Assembly (NCBI GenBank): GCA_035610835.1
Contig: CM069455.1
Location: 36,549,278-36,613,277, forward strand
Length of the DNA stretch: 64,000 nt
Reading direction: 5' to 3'
Source: Ophiura sarsii
Lineage: Eukaryota; Echinodermata; Ophiuroidea; Amphilepidida; Ophiuridae
Below are positions 36,625 through 48,329 of the stretch, in pieces (position 1 is the stretch's first letter; the number at the start of each line of letters is the position of its first letter). The notes below the pieces were generated by a model. The model ran no database searches, was not told the origin of the DNA, and saw only the letters and a program-made list of their open reading frames with translations. The position numbers and the translations under genes were made by a program.

Positions 36625-39600
36625 AAAATAAACCTTCTTTCATGTAAGTCAAGATGTATTGCAATATAGTAGGGTAACCCGGGGAAGCTGATACAAGTGT
36701 AAATTATTACTCTTTACAGCAAGACGTATTCACCTGTTTGTGAAAGCACAATATTTGCTTACCTACCATCTCCTAACATTGCATACTATTGCTGAGACGA
36801 TGGTTCAATAAGCTTAGCATCAGATTTCAAACCCTAAAACTTTGTCATAAAAAGATAGTTGAAATGGGTAGGCACATTGCTTATTTATTCGGGTTATGGT
36901 ATGAATTTGTAACACAGCCTCAAATATAATTGTAGAACTGGACCCCGCTTCAATTGAGGGCGCTATATTTAGTGATGCACTGCCGTCATTTTGTACACGG
37001 CGATTCATCAAGTGACGGAAGTCCGTCGCCCGCCGGAATACGAACAAAAACTTTTTCAAGAGAGGGGCTTGAGAACGGAACTGCGATTCCAAGGGAACGG
37101 CCTCACGTCACAGTTATTTTTCAAAATTTATAAGAAGCCGATTTTGCCGATTTTAAACAACGAAATAATTCTCTTACCATAAAGATAACCGTTACAAAGG
37201 CATCACTTCTAAATACTATAGGGCTTATATTTAATGTGAAAATTATCACTTGCCCTAAAAATTCTAGAAAATTATTGTAATCTCGTCTAGAAAATGGTGG
37301 TCTCTTCCTTCGCAGCAAACCGGTCAAAAAAGATATAATTTTAGCTTGTGTCGTGTGATGTTGGGGTTAAAGGTTAAATTATATCATCGAACTGGATGTC
37401 GTAAGGAGTTTTGGTACCTTATGCTGCCCTCAACTCGATGGATAATTACTTTTTAGGAAGATAATTGCGGATAAAAGGTGAAAATTCAATCATTGCGAAA
37501 ATTGACGGGTGTGCGTTACGTACACCCGTCGTTTTAGAGCGCCCTCAATTGAAACGAGGCCCCGTTCTACAGAGCTGACTGGTAATCCTCGGTTTTGGAA
37601 TTGCCCTCCCGTCCCGTAATGTAACCACTATCCCAGTTTTCCCCTATAAGTCTGATCAATCGTTCAGCGATGATTAAGGCGCAAAACAAATTATGATTGT
37701 TTCTATGTTATTTCAAAGCGTTGAAACCTTGAAAATGGCACGTTTTACAATAAATACGACACGCAATAATTCAATTTCTTCAAGCAATGCAGCTTTTTGA
37801 TTCAATTTGGTGTTGGAAGCAGTATTCTTTGCACAAACGATTTTAACCTCAAGACATTTAATTCATAGCATCAATCGTTGCAATTCTATATTGTCATCCA
37901 CCGATATGATAATTGTATTGAGGGGACAAAAACAGTGAGTAAATCTAACAATAAATTGTGTGCAAACAATATCAGTCATATCATTTTAGTCACTATAATT
38001 ATCATCACTGTCAAAATGCTATGGATTCGAGGTATTGCACGCGAGCGTGTTCTCTTACTGGTCGCTGAGGGAAGGTAAAAAAGGAAAAGGGGAGGGGGAG
38101 GGGGAAAGGTAAAGGAGAAAAGGGGGCAATGGGGGATAGGGAAAAGGAGGAAAAGGAGAAAAGGGGAAAAAGAATATACAAAAGGAAGAATTTTTTTTTT
38201 AAGAAGCATCTAGAACTGTCATGCTGACCACTGGTCTTGCTGACACGTAGTGGCCGAGTCCCAGTTGCCGTGAGCTAGTAATAAAGTCATTGAAGTGATT
38301 AAAATAAATTAAAGATTTCTCGGTGGGAAAATTGTTTGGCGTTTTGGCTCGCTTGGCGGTTTTACCACTACATTGTTACAATCGGCATATTAACCCCCCC
38401 CCCCCCCCCCCCCCTTTAATTAAAGGGACACAATGTCATGTTGTTGAATTTTTCTAATTTTAATTAATTTACTTCAGAATTCGATAATAGCCATTATTAT
38501 TATTGTTGTTTCTACTAAAAACAACCAGCAAAACCTAATTGATTACAATGTTTTAAATATGTTGGAATACCACCCTTAACCCTGTAAAATGCTGTATGGT
38601 TGCGGCTCTACCAGCATTTCTGAATCGACTTTTTGTTGTACAAAGAGGACTGATTTTTCTTAATCCTTATAGGTGTAAGTTCATACATGTAACACAAATA
38701 CAAAAATATATTTGTGTAATTGAGGGCGCTGCCTCCACCACATCTATTAATGCCCCTTGAAGGCAATACGTTGCGTTTAATGGGCTAGTTTAGCCAAAGA
38801 AGCATGTTTCATGGGGCAATTCTGGTCGAATTCTGCCCGGGAAATGGAGCTTGCCAGTCCGGAAAATCCTGGCCCCAGTCAGATAAAATCCCCCCAATCC
38901 CCCCCCCCCCCCCCCTCACCCAAAAATAATATCGGAAAATGTTGACGGAATATGTTGACCTTTCATGTCAAAATTACATCCAAATTAGCTTAAAATAGGT
39001 CTAAAATATCTATAAATTCATACCAATTGAATCTAATTTCCGGCAACTTTGACATTAAAAGCCAGAATCTTCGCGCGATTCGCGCGCACCTATCCATCAG
39101 ATTGTTCTTTCCCCGAGACTTTTTTCTTGCCCTCCCAATAAAAAGGATGCTTGTACCGCCACAGATGGTTATTTATCCATGTTACTCTTCCACAACAATG
39201 AAGAAATACAATACATGCTGAGACTACCCGAACTGTGTTCCCATTCCCACATTTACCAAAACCGGAACGATTGTTGTCTTCTTCTAACCGGGAAAGCTGG
39301 CTATGCGCCTGTTCCCAGGCGTCTCGCGTTTTATTAAAAGCATGAAAGCAATATGTGACCTCAACAGATCCAGAGGATATTAGACCATTCAAAAACGAAC
39401 AACATTAACTGTGTATATAGACCATTTGAAATCCGAAAATATTCGATCGATTCTAAATGTTTCCGATTAGGCAATTAAATGTGAGTTTACTGTTGCGTTT
39501 TTAAAAAAAACCAGGACGAGGTGACTATTTAATATTAATATTGTAATATTTTGAGGTGAAGTCACCTGATTTAATATTGTCGGCGTTGTTAACTATTATC

Positions 39601-40080
39601 CAAGGTATGAATACAATTCAAATGCTGTTAATTATGTCATACCACCACCTACTGCCTTGACTTTGCATTTTTTCTTTTATAAAGGAGTCTAGGTCTACTC
39701 ATATTTGCATCCCTATTTGGAATATTTATGAGATATATACATGTGGAATATATGCATCATACATGCTTGATGTATGAAATAGGTGGTTTTACCATGTGAC
39801 GTATCATTTCAAAAGCTACCTTGTGGTTCCCTTTTCACAGTTCAATTTTGAGCGTCTCTAAATGTATGAAAAGTGACATCTTGTTTTTTCAAAGACAAGT
39901 TAGAGAAAATAATTTGTCCTATATCTCTATTTTCTTACCAGCATCAATTATCCAATGCCTTTCTGACATGAGGCCACTTTTGACATGATGCGCCACATTA
40001 TTTGGGACTATCACACATACATCAAAACAAAATACCGAATATCACTCATATTTTTCTTTGGTCAACTTGAATTTATTAAC
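36625..40080. other. Intergenic between receptor 1 and the pyrimidine array
   Basis: It holds repeat fragments at about 36935-37580 (inverted gcgccctcaattgaa blocks facing each other), a purine-rich run at 38070-38180, poly(C) runs at 38395-38414 and 38900-38915, and a TTAA-flanked MITE. The block at 39130-39230 recurs inverted at 51235-51310. No exon can be supported. Confidence 0.5.
38424..38756. mobile_element. MITE family E, copy 2
   Basis: It starts agggacacaatgtcatg after TTAA and ends taatgcccct before TTGA, a mutated TTAA. Internal blocks (cttaatccttataggtgtaag, then attgagggcgctgcctcca) match copy 1 at 34044-34441. Confidence 0.75.
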
Positions 40081-40341
40081 ACTACATGCATTTCACCCAG
40101 TCACCAGTTCCCTCCCTCCATCCCTGCCCACCCAGCCCCCTTGTGTCTCTATCGCTTAACCCACATCCCAACAATCTCTTAACAATTCACCCCATCCCTA
40201 ATCACCCAGCTGCCCGACTTCTCCTCCTTACCCAACACATCATCCTCATCCCCATCGGTTCCCCTCCCTGCCTGCCCACCCACCCTACCTGCCATCTACT
40301 AAACCCTGCACATCCTCATAGCCCCATCCAGGCAATCTCTA

Positions 40342-41598
40342 CACTCTTAGAAAAAATTAAGCAATGTTGGGTAAAATACTACACTTCAGGATGGTAAAAA
40401 GGGAACATGGTTGTTTATTGGGTAAAAATGAACACAACAGTGGTTGTGTAGAATCTTACACAACACATAGTGAACATTTTATCCATCAATCGTTGGGTAA
40501 ATGTTAACCCTTAAACGAACATGTTCCCTATTATGTGTAACACTTTACACAACATGCTTTACCCAACACTTGTGTCATTTTGGTAAACATAAATTAATTT
40601 TTAAAAAATGCAGGTATATATTTTAAGCCATTGTCGGTGTCATATTTGCATTCTAATTTTCTTTCGCAAATTTTATTATCCGCGGAATTAAAGATTTTTA
40701 GAAGAACTTACCTTAACTTGACCGGAACGGGGCTCGAACCCATAACCTCTGTATTTTAAGACTGACGCCGTATCCACTGTGCTAACGAAGCACTTGATAT
40801 ATGGAAATGTTTTGTGTCAGTATAAGTTATTTTATATGACTAAATATGACAAGATAGAAAGAAATTGCTGAAATTAGTTGGTCAATGTTGAGATTGGCAT
40901 GAAAAAAGCATAAATATAATGACTAGTATTATAACTAGTAAATTATAATGCTGTATTATCTTAAGGGAAACCGATGTGTGAAGGTCAGGTTGCCGGCAAA
41001 CCGTTGTTGAAAAATCAACCTTGATAATAATGTGCTCTCGCGACACTATACTACACGCGTAGTTTACTTTATCTTGTCTGGACAATAGTTTCATCGATCG
41101 GTAACGCAGCTATCTACACATACATTTTACCCAACAAAGTTTAAAACTACAATATCGTTGGGTAAATGTTTACCCCAAAACGACCATGTTCCCTATTTTG
41201 ACCCAATTATGTGTATTGTGTATCACTTTACACAACCGGGGTTGTTTTACCCAACACTTGTGTCATTTTGATACACATAAATTGGGTAAATTTCCGTTAC
41301 CCGATAATTATGTGAAGGCAATTTACCCTTTTGTTGTGTAACACTTAACACTACATTATGCACATTCTTGTTGTGTACATTTTTACCCAACAATCTTACA
41401 CTTTCATGGTGTCAAATCATGTTTTACCCAATTACGGGCACTTTTCTACACTTCCAGAGTGTAAATCTCGGAATTCAATAGTAAACTATTGTATGTGTTA
41501 AATGTTATTTTACGAAATCGATGTTTAGCACAATATTGGGTAAAAAACTACACATTTCTTTTTTACCCAGCAAAATTTGACACTCATTTCTAAGCGTG
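40342..41598. mobile_element. TIR element inserted at TA in the pyrimidine array
   Basis: The ends CACTCTTAGAAA and TTTCTAAGCGTG are inverted at 11 of 12 positions and flanked by TA (40340-40341, 41599-41600). The neighbouring array unit shows the empty site: ggcaatctcTAaccaattc. The interior is filled with short gggtaaa/tttaccc and tgtgtaa repeats in both directions. It includes a tRNA-like segment near 40.72-40.80 kb and encodes no transposase. Confidence 0.88.
40722..40800 (-). other. tRNA-like (SINE head or tRNA relic) inside the TIR element
   Basis: The minus strand has an A-box-like ttagcacagtggat and a B-box gggttcgagcccc at normal tRNA spacing, with a T-arm that pairs. The acceptor and anticodon stems do not pair, so it is not a functional tRNA. 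Confidence 0.55.
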
Positions 41599-43259
41599 TA
41601 ACCAATTCACCCCATCCCTAACCACCCAGCTGCCTCGACTTCTCCTCCTTTCCCAACACATCATCCTCATCCCCATCGGATCCCCTCCCTGCCTACCCAC
41701 CCACCCTACCTACCATCTACTAAACCCTGCACATCCTCATCATCCCATCCAGGCAATCTCTAACCAATTCACCCCATCCCTAACCACCCAGCTGCCCCGA
41801 CTTTTCCTCCTTACCCAACACATCATCCTTATCCCCATCGGTTCCCCTCCCTGCCTGCCCACCCATCCTACCTGCCTACCCTGCACATCCTCATCACTCC
41901 ATCTTGACAATCTCTAACCAATTCACCCTATCCCCAACCCCAATCAGCCAGCTGCCCTGACATCTCCTCCTTACTCAGCTCATCCTCCTCATCCCATTGA
42001 ACCCTATATTTTCATCCCCTCCCTCATCACATTTCTTCACCCCAATTTCCATCCCCAACTGTCTCCTCCATCCGCATCACCTCACCTATCTTTACCCTCT
42101 CCCTACACCCTATCCCTTCATCCCATCCCCACACCCCATCCCTTCACCCAAATGTTCATCCCCCTTAAAGTATATTCACCCCATCCCACACCTAAACCCT
42201 ATCCCCTCACCCCATTTTTTCCATCCCCATCCCTTAATCCCAATTTCCATCCCCAACCGTCTCCCCTCCCCCATCCGCATCCCCTCCCCACACCCCAATT
42301 TCCATCCGCATCCCCTCAAAACACCCTATCCCATCCTCACACCCTAATTTCAATCCCCTCCCCTCATCCTAATCCCCACACCCCCATCCCCTGCCCTATC
42401 CGCTCACATCATCCCATCCCTTCACCCAATCATCCCAATTCCCACCCCCAACCGCCGCCCCTCCCCTCATTCCCATCCCCTCACGCTATCTCCTCATCTC
42501 ATCCCCACATTTCATTCCCTTTCAAATTTACCCTTCTGAGCGCTGTTTGTATTTTTAAAGACTCTTCTTGTTTGTTTGTTTTTTAAAGATGGCGGCGGTT
42601 GCCGAAAGCTGCCGAATGTTGCACTTATATTTTGCTCATGTCACATACTTAGTAGTAGATGTTTGTTTTTTTATTCGACTTATATATCATATATTTACGA
42701 AAGAAAGGAAACATGAAACATAAACGCCAGGCATGGACCATGTGCCGTTGATGATCGCTTTGCTAGTAGCCTAGTGCATCGGCTGTTACTGTCCGCGGCG
42801 GTATCGTATCAGTTTCGATCAATTCTTTATCAAGTGGCTGGTTTTAAAATTCATGGCATACAGTAGCGTGAATAAAAATAACCGGGTACCAATTTGTTCC
42901 ATTCAACACACTACCGAGTAAATATATCGAATATTATTTCAAATGCACACATTTCAATACAAAGCGACAATTGCAAGTTTCGTACAGAGTTTTGTTGCTT
43001 CGCAGAAATGTTTTCCCAACCCCGGAAGTATTGAAATGCGGCTCATCGGCTAATTTAATCGCCGGAAAAGTGTTAAAAAGCTTATGAAAAAGCTTTAAAC
43101 AATGAAATAATTAAATATTTTTAAAATATTACATATATCACGCGGGTGACTTTTGAACGCGCGCGGGCAACAGCAAACTCACATTTTATTGCAAGGGGCC
43201 TTAGCAGAGTGTTTTGACACCAAGTTGCATGACTCGCGGGTCATGCATAGAAAAACAAA

Positions 43260-44400
43260 TACGTTTCCACCCGGTGTCTCTATAATAACCCGTGTGTGGG
43301 TTGCGCTGGTGATTGATGAGAGATTGTCGGTATTTCATTATCAAAATTAGTGAATAAAAAGAGTTTCGGTGTATACTTTTACATTTTTACGTTCAGTTAG
43401 ATGCATTTTGAAGTTGCCATTGTTGATAAAACAAACTAGTCTTGCTACAAGTTTTACTTCTCCTCATGGGTGTAAGTGTATGCATCATGAACAACTATTG
43501 CTATGAATCTCAAAAAGTGATATCCATTAATGCCATTTATTTTTCAGGTTTGCATTATAGATAGTTTTTTTCGTTAACATACAAATGTATCACCTCTTTC
43601 CTTCCATAAGTAAAACAAGTATTTTTTATCCTGCTTTTGTAAATATTGAATTTCAGAATTAATCAGATATTGTTAAAAACATAATCTTTTTACAGGTAAT
43701 TTCCAAACAGGATTATTTATGTTTTCAACCAAATATTTGTGTCAAGATTGCTATTAATCCAGTTTTGAACGTCTTTACAGTAAATTCACATTCACATTCC
43801 CTAAAGAGATGAACACAGTTTTCGTCAACTTCATTAATTACAAAAGGTACATTTTAGATTTACCGATTTACCAATTTTAACTAAAAGGGTATTTGTACAA
43901 AGGATTCTGTTTAAAAAGCGAAATTGGAACCAACGGAGTTTAATTTCCTGAGTACATTTCCAGTTATACTGACAAATATTCAAGATAATTAAATTGTCAA
44001 GTTATTACATGTATGTTGTAAAGATAGGGGGGAAAAAACACTGTCTCTGTATAAATTTACCTGTTTATATACAAAATACGTTCAATCTAAATAACATTTG
44101 TTCATACATGAATGTACCCCTTGGTAAATATAATTTGTATCACCACATGTATATTTGAATTGTTATATGATGTATGTGATCTTTTATAATATGAAACTAT
44201 AAATGATAACAAAAACCTATTGCTATGAATGCGATCAATTTTCTTCACTTGACCTGTTTTTCCGATTTTCTCCGATCTCACTTTATAGAAAACGATTAAC
44301 TGATTCCAAGACTTCTGCAAACAACAAATTTGTTCTTTTAGTTGTTTTTACTCTTGTTGTTGGACTACATGGGACTTGCATGGAAATTGCACTTACCAAA
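43260..44400 (+). repeat. Local duplication upstream of receptor 2, copy 1
   Basis: Blocks aacccgtgtgtgggttgcgc, caaactagtcttgctac, tgctatgaatgcgatc, cttgacctgtttttccgatt and gcaaacaacaaatttgttct, then ttttagttg, recur in the same order at 44898-45310. Spacing differs because copy 1 is longer. Confidence 0.7.
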
Positions 44401-44586
44401 TTTTAAATCAAATAATCTTATTAATATCAAATTAAAGGCCGATCTGTTGATTGTGTTTATTTTGCAATCGAATTCGTTTTGAGATCTTCCTTGTAGGAAT
44501 TCGAATACTGATTAATCTTGTTATTATAAAGCCCGCCCGCATCACTGACACACATATTGGCAATGTCAAACTCGCTTGTCATGCAT

Positions 44587-44745
44587 AAGGGTCGCTAGTC
44601 ATAAGGTTCATTATTCATAATCTGCCCTAACCCGTACCCGTACTCTAATCCGAACCCTAACCCTGAACCATAACCCTTAACCCTAACCCTATACCCTAAC
44701 CATAAACCTACCTTATGACTAGCGGTCCTTATGACTAGCGGGTAG
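44587..44745. repeat. Interstitial telomere-like CCCTAA patch flanked by inverted repeats
   Basis: Degenerate ccctaaccct-type repeats at 44623-44705 are bordered by ggtcgctagtcataaggt on the left and its inverse accttatgactagcgg on the right, with a further partial copy. Confidence 0.75.
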
Positions 44746-44897
44746 ACCCCAATTGGCAATGGCCGCTGCGGGATGATACCAGGATACTGGATACGAGCTG
44801 TCTTTAGAAAAACATTACACAGAGTATACGGTTTAAAACTTGCCCAAAAATAGTAATTTTGAATGGGACGGGTTCTGTCCACACCACCGGTGTTTTT

Positions 44898-45310
44898 AAG
44901 AACCCGTGTGTGGGTTGCGCTGGTGTTTGCTGAGAGTTGTCTCCCTCACAAAGGTGTATCTTGCGGTGTTTCATTAATAAAACCGGTGAGTTAAAAACGT
45001 CACATTTAACATTCAGCTCGATAGATTGTGTAGGTGCCGGTATCGACGCCATTGTTGATGAAATAAAACTAGTTTTGCTACTAGTTTTACTTCTCATGGG
45101 TGTACGCTTATATTTAAACATCTTTAACAAAGTAAGCCCCTAGGTGGACAACCAATGCTATGAATGCGATCCAACGTTGCGATGAACGCACCACGCACGC
45201 ACCTACTCCACTTGACCTGTTTTTCCGATTTTCTCTGGTCTGTAGAAAACGACATACTGAGCCAACGACTTCGGCAAACAACAAATTTGTTCTTTTAGTT
45301 GTATTTACTC
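44898..45310 (+). repeat. Local duplication upstream of receptor 2, copy 2
   Basis: Shorter copy of 43260-44400, ending about 360 bases before the receptor ATG. It could carry duplicated promoter or 5' exon sequence; no frame is convincingly coding. Confidence 0.65.
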
Positions 45311-45672
45311 TTTTTATTTTCATTTACATTCCTGATGCAGAACTCTAGTAAGAGGGAAGTCCCTCGTGTCAATATAGAATTTAGCTACAATATTCTTTTG
45401 AAAGTTTTTTTAAGTAAGTTATATTTCAATTATAATCATTATTGAAAGTATAGCGTTTGTACAAAGTTGAATAGAAACTGAAGAGGATGGTATATTAAAG
45501 TGTTAGTATTTTACTTTATCTTTACCAAGTATAGCTTATACTTTTAGAAAAACATGTTTTGAACTTTGTTTGTGATGTACAAATAACGTGTGGACTTTAT
45601 GGAAAACCAAAAGCGTATCTGAAGAACTATCAACTTAAATTATACTATAAATCGGTTGGATCGAATAGTTTG

Positions 45673-46992
45673 ATGCACTCTCTCACGTTACCGCTTTATA
45701 ACTTCACGTCTTTAAACATGTCGCCAACAGAAACCTCGGGGACTTTAAATTACCAATCTACTACATCATTCCTGCCGAAGATTAATCTCTTCTTTGCCGT
45801 ATTTCTACCATTACTCTCTGTTATGATTATAATATGTAACGCCGCAGTTATGGTAGCATTTGTCAAAGTGCCAGCACTTAAATACAAGCCTAGTAACCTG
45901 CTTATTTTGAATCTATCGGTTTCTGATTTTTGGAATGGATGGGTGACCCTGATATTTATAACTCCGTATTTAATATTGGGATACTGGCCTTACGGGGAAC
46001 TAGGATGTATGGTGGCAGTGTGTTTGACCGTCTCCATCGCATCGGTGTCTCTATCTACTCTCGGCGCCATAGGTCTTGACAGAGTGCTGCTGGTTGCTTA
46101 CAAATATTCACACTATATTAAGTTGCAAACACGATTTCGAATCAAAATTATCATTGGTGTATGTTGGACAATTGCTTTGATTCCAACGGCTTTGGAACTG
46201 AGTATATGGGAGGTGGCGAAAGCGATCAACATGAAATCATCGCAAGTTAATTATAATTATACGTGTGTGTCGCCCGGTAAAATGATTCGAACTTTTTCGC
46301 TGTTCATCTTTCTTGTCTTCAGCTTAATACCTGTTTTAGTTGTGACAACGTTAAGTGCTGTATTTGGGTTCTTTCTGCGTAAAATCGTTAGGAAAAACCA
46401 ACGTGTTGCCGTCGATATAGGTCAACAGAAAACCGACCGGAATGCAGTTCCGGCAGCCGACCATATTAGTCCGTTGAAAGTCGGCCAGATAGCCAGCAAA
46501 ATTACCGCTCAGGTACCCGGACAGGTTGCCGCACCAGCTGCCAGCCAAATTGCCCTTCCGGTTGAAAACCATTTTGCCGGCCATATTGCAGGTCAGAAAA
46601 CAAATACTATGTCTATTACGACAACATCAAGCGTGGTAGCGAGTAAGGATCCCAACTTATCATCCAAGGTAGCTGCAACTGCCGAACAACCAGCACCATT
46701 TACATTCCAAAATAGATACATTAAACCAGCTGTTACTTTAGCTGTTTTGGTATTCGCCATGGGTATATGCATGACGCCATATTGTGTCTATATTATTGTA
46801 GGGGCATTTTGTCCAACGTGCGCGGCTGGTATAGATTCAAAAATTCGATATACCTTTCTGTTGCTACTTTATGTCAATTCGCTGCTTAATCCACTACTCT
46901 ACGCAATGACCCAGCGAAAGATCTTACTTTATTATAAGACTAAACTGCGTAAATTGTTCAACAGTTGGACGCGAGCGTACCATTTTAACTGA
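45673..46992 (+). CDS. Class A GPCR with long third intracellular loop
   Basis: Intact frame of 439 codons from the first true ATG (the longer frame to 45559 starts with TTG); Met16 (45718) is an alternative start. The N-terminus has NFT and NMS glycosylation sites. TM1 is about 38-62 with Asn56, TM2 has Asp85, Cys112 opens TM3, and Asp-Arg-Val is at 136-138. Trp165 is in TM4, Cys198 is in ECL2, and TM5 is about 207-235. TM6 is about 350-374 with CMTP at 366-369, and TM7 has NPLLY at 406-410. The layout, with a third loop of about 115 residues, resembles amine receptors, but position 3.32 is Thr119 where amine receptors have Asp, so a classical amine ligand is unlikely. The loop holds imperfect A/Q-rich repeats (GQIASKI, GQVAAPAASQIA, GHIAGQ). 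Ligand unknown. Confidence 0.9.
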   Translation: MHSLTLPLYNFTSLNMSPTETSGTLNYQSTTSFLPKINLFFAVFLPLLSVMIIICNAAVMVAFVKVPALKYKPSNLLILNLSVSDFWNGWVTLIFITPYLILGYWPYGELGCMVAVCLTVSIASVSLSTLGAIGLDRVLLVAYKYSHYIKLQTRFRIKIIIGVCWTIALIPTALELSIWEVAKAINMKSSQVNYNYTCVSPGKMIRTFSLFIFLVFSLIPVLVVTTLSAVFGFFLRKIVRKNQRVAVDIGQQKTDRNAVPAADHISPLKVGQIASKITAQVPGQVAAPAASQIALPVENHFAGHIAGQKTNTMSITTTSSVVASKDPNLSSKVAATAEQPAPFTFQNRYIKPAVTLAVLVFAMGICMTPYCVYIIVGAFCPTCAAGIDSKIRYTFLLLLYVNSLLNPLLYAMTQRKILLYYKTKLRKLFNSWTRAYHFN

Positions 46993-48329
46993 ATCGTCTG
47001 TAGAGTGAGTCGGGAACATTATTGTATTCGTCTGCTCAATACGACGAATACTTGGTGACTATCTGTTCAATATGTTCCATAAACGTCATGACAAAACCAG
47101 TACGTTTCGATTATGATATTTGCATATTAGGGGCTGAACAAATCTTTAACAACCATGGCTTCAACACAAGATGATTTGTAAATAGGTACAAGTGCCTGCC
47201 TTTGAATATCTTGCTATGAAAAGAGCCCACATCTACTAAACTAAGCCTTAGCCATTGAAGAGATCTATTGAGTTGTTGTTGGGTTGTTGGTTGTTATAAA
47301 GTAGTCTACATGTATGTGACCTTAGAGACGAATTTGTGTGTTGGAAGATAATGTATGGCTATTCCTTCCATGTATGTGTCGAGGTGTTTTATGAATACAT
47401 ATCATAATATATATAATATGTTAAGAAGAGGAGTCGTCAATATGACGTGTATTATGCCCATGATATTAAATATAAGATATAAGAAGCTATCTGGTACTCC
47501 ATGTTAAGAAGAGGAGTCGTCAATATTATGTTGTTCAAATACATGTCTCACACATTGTGATTTAACTTTATATGGCTTTGAGTATTTTCCAGAATTAAAT
47601 AAAAATAACGATGAAGCGTGTAGGACCTCGTATACAGCAAATTATATCTACTTTGAAAATTGACTTTGATATTTTAACTTAAATTCAATAGGTCGGTTCA
47701 TTATACAATAACATTTTGCAAGATTTTAAACGAAAATAATTACAATCAAACTGTGTTCTTCGTCGATGTAGCAACAGCTCATGTAAATCTGGGACATGCT
47801 AATTGCGACCAATATCAGGTAAATATATTAACATACCCGGTGTTTTGAGATACATGTAAAATATTTCATCGATTTTAAAAATTGTGGAACTCTTTTCCTC
47901 TGGTCATTACCTGTATTGTATAAATGAATCCGTCTCAAAACATATGTTGGGTCATGTGCATATCATGTTTAATTGTATATATGTTTATGTTATTTGTGCT
48001 TTTGTTTGTTCCCTGTTCATAATCCATTTGTTTGGTTTTTTTTGCTAATGTTTCAGGTCACATGCACATTTTTCATGTATGTGTTTGTAATTTGCCTCGG
48101 GAATAAGCTGGTGGAGCTTTATGAAATCATATTATTATTATATCAGTATTAAAAGTCATACGAAACACCACAGTGCTATGTATAGGTCTACACTTGCAGA
48201 TAGTAGTTATTAACCTATTTAAAATATAACCAATTCAATTGTCAAAGAATATTAAAAGTGCACACAAGCAAATAAAATCGCGTTTCCGTTGGCTCTCCGC
48301 GGGGCTCTCTGCAACTGATGTCTACTTTA
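46993..48329. other. Receptor 2 3' flank, no further gene
   Basis: AT-rich, with aataaa-type sequences near 47597 that could serve polyadenylation. A 26-base segment (gttaagaagaggagtcgtca then atat) is repeated at 47439 and 47502. No exons seen. Confidence 0.45.

Larger units (their letters stand above)
40181..42530. repeat. Pyrimidine-rich tandem array, unit about 160 bp, decaying to CCCCATCCC-type repeats
   Basis: The unit runs from aattcaccccatccctaacc to catccaggcaatctctaacc. One copy lies at about 40181-40341 and further copies follow from 41600, 41760 and 41920. After 42000 it becomes an irregular ccccatcccc/tcaccc tract. The Pro/His-rich reading frames here are not genes. Confidence 0.85.

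Noticed and set aside
39227..39392. Minus-strand frame with CFHAFNKTRDAWEQAHSQ, reminiscent of the start of a C-type lectin domain
   Set aside because: No WIGL, EPN or WND-type motifs follow, splice sites are weak, and the adjacent block is a dispersed repeat also found at 51.2 kb.
40086..42586. Pro/Ser/His-rich long reading frames
   Set aside because: They come from the pyrimidine-rich tandem array and irregular ccccatcc repeats; two overlapping frames are open at once, which is a composition effect.
45559..45672. N-terminal extension of receptor 2 by 38 codons
   Set aside because: The frame begins with TTG, not ATG; the first in-frame ATG is 45673.
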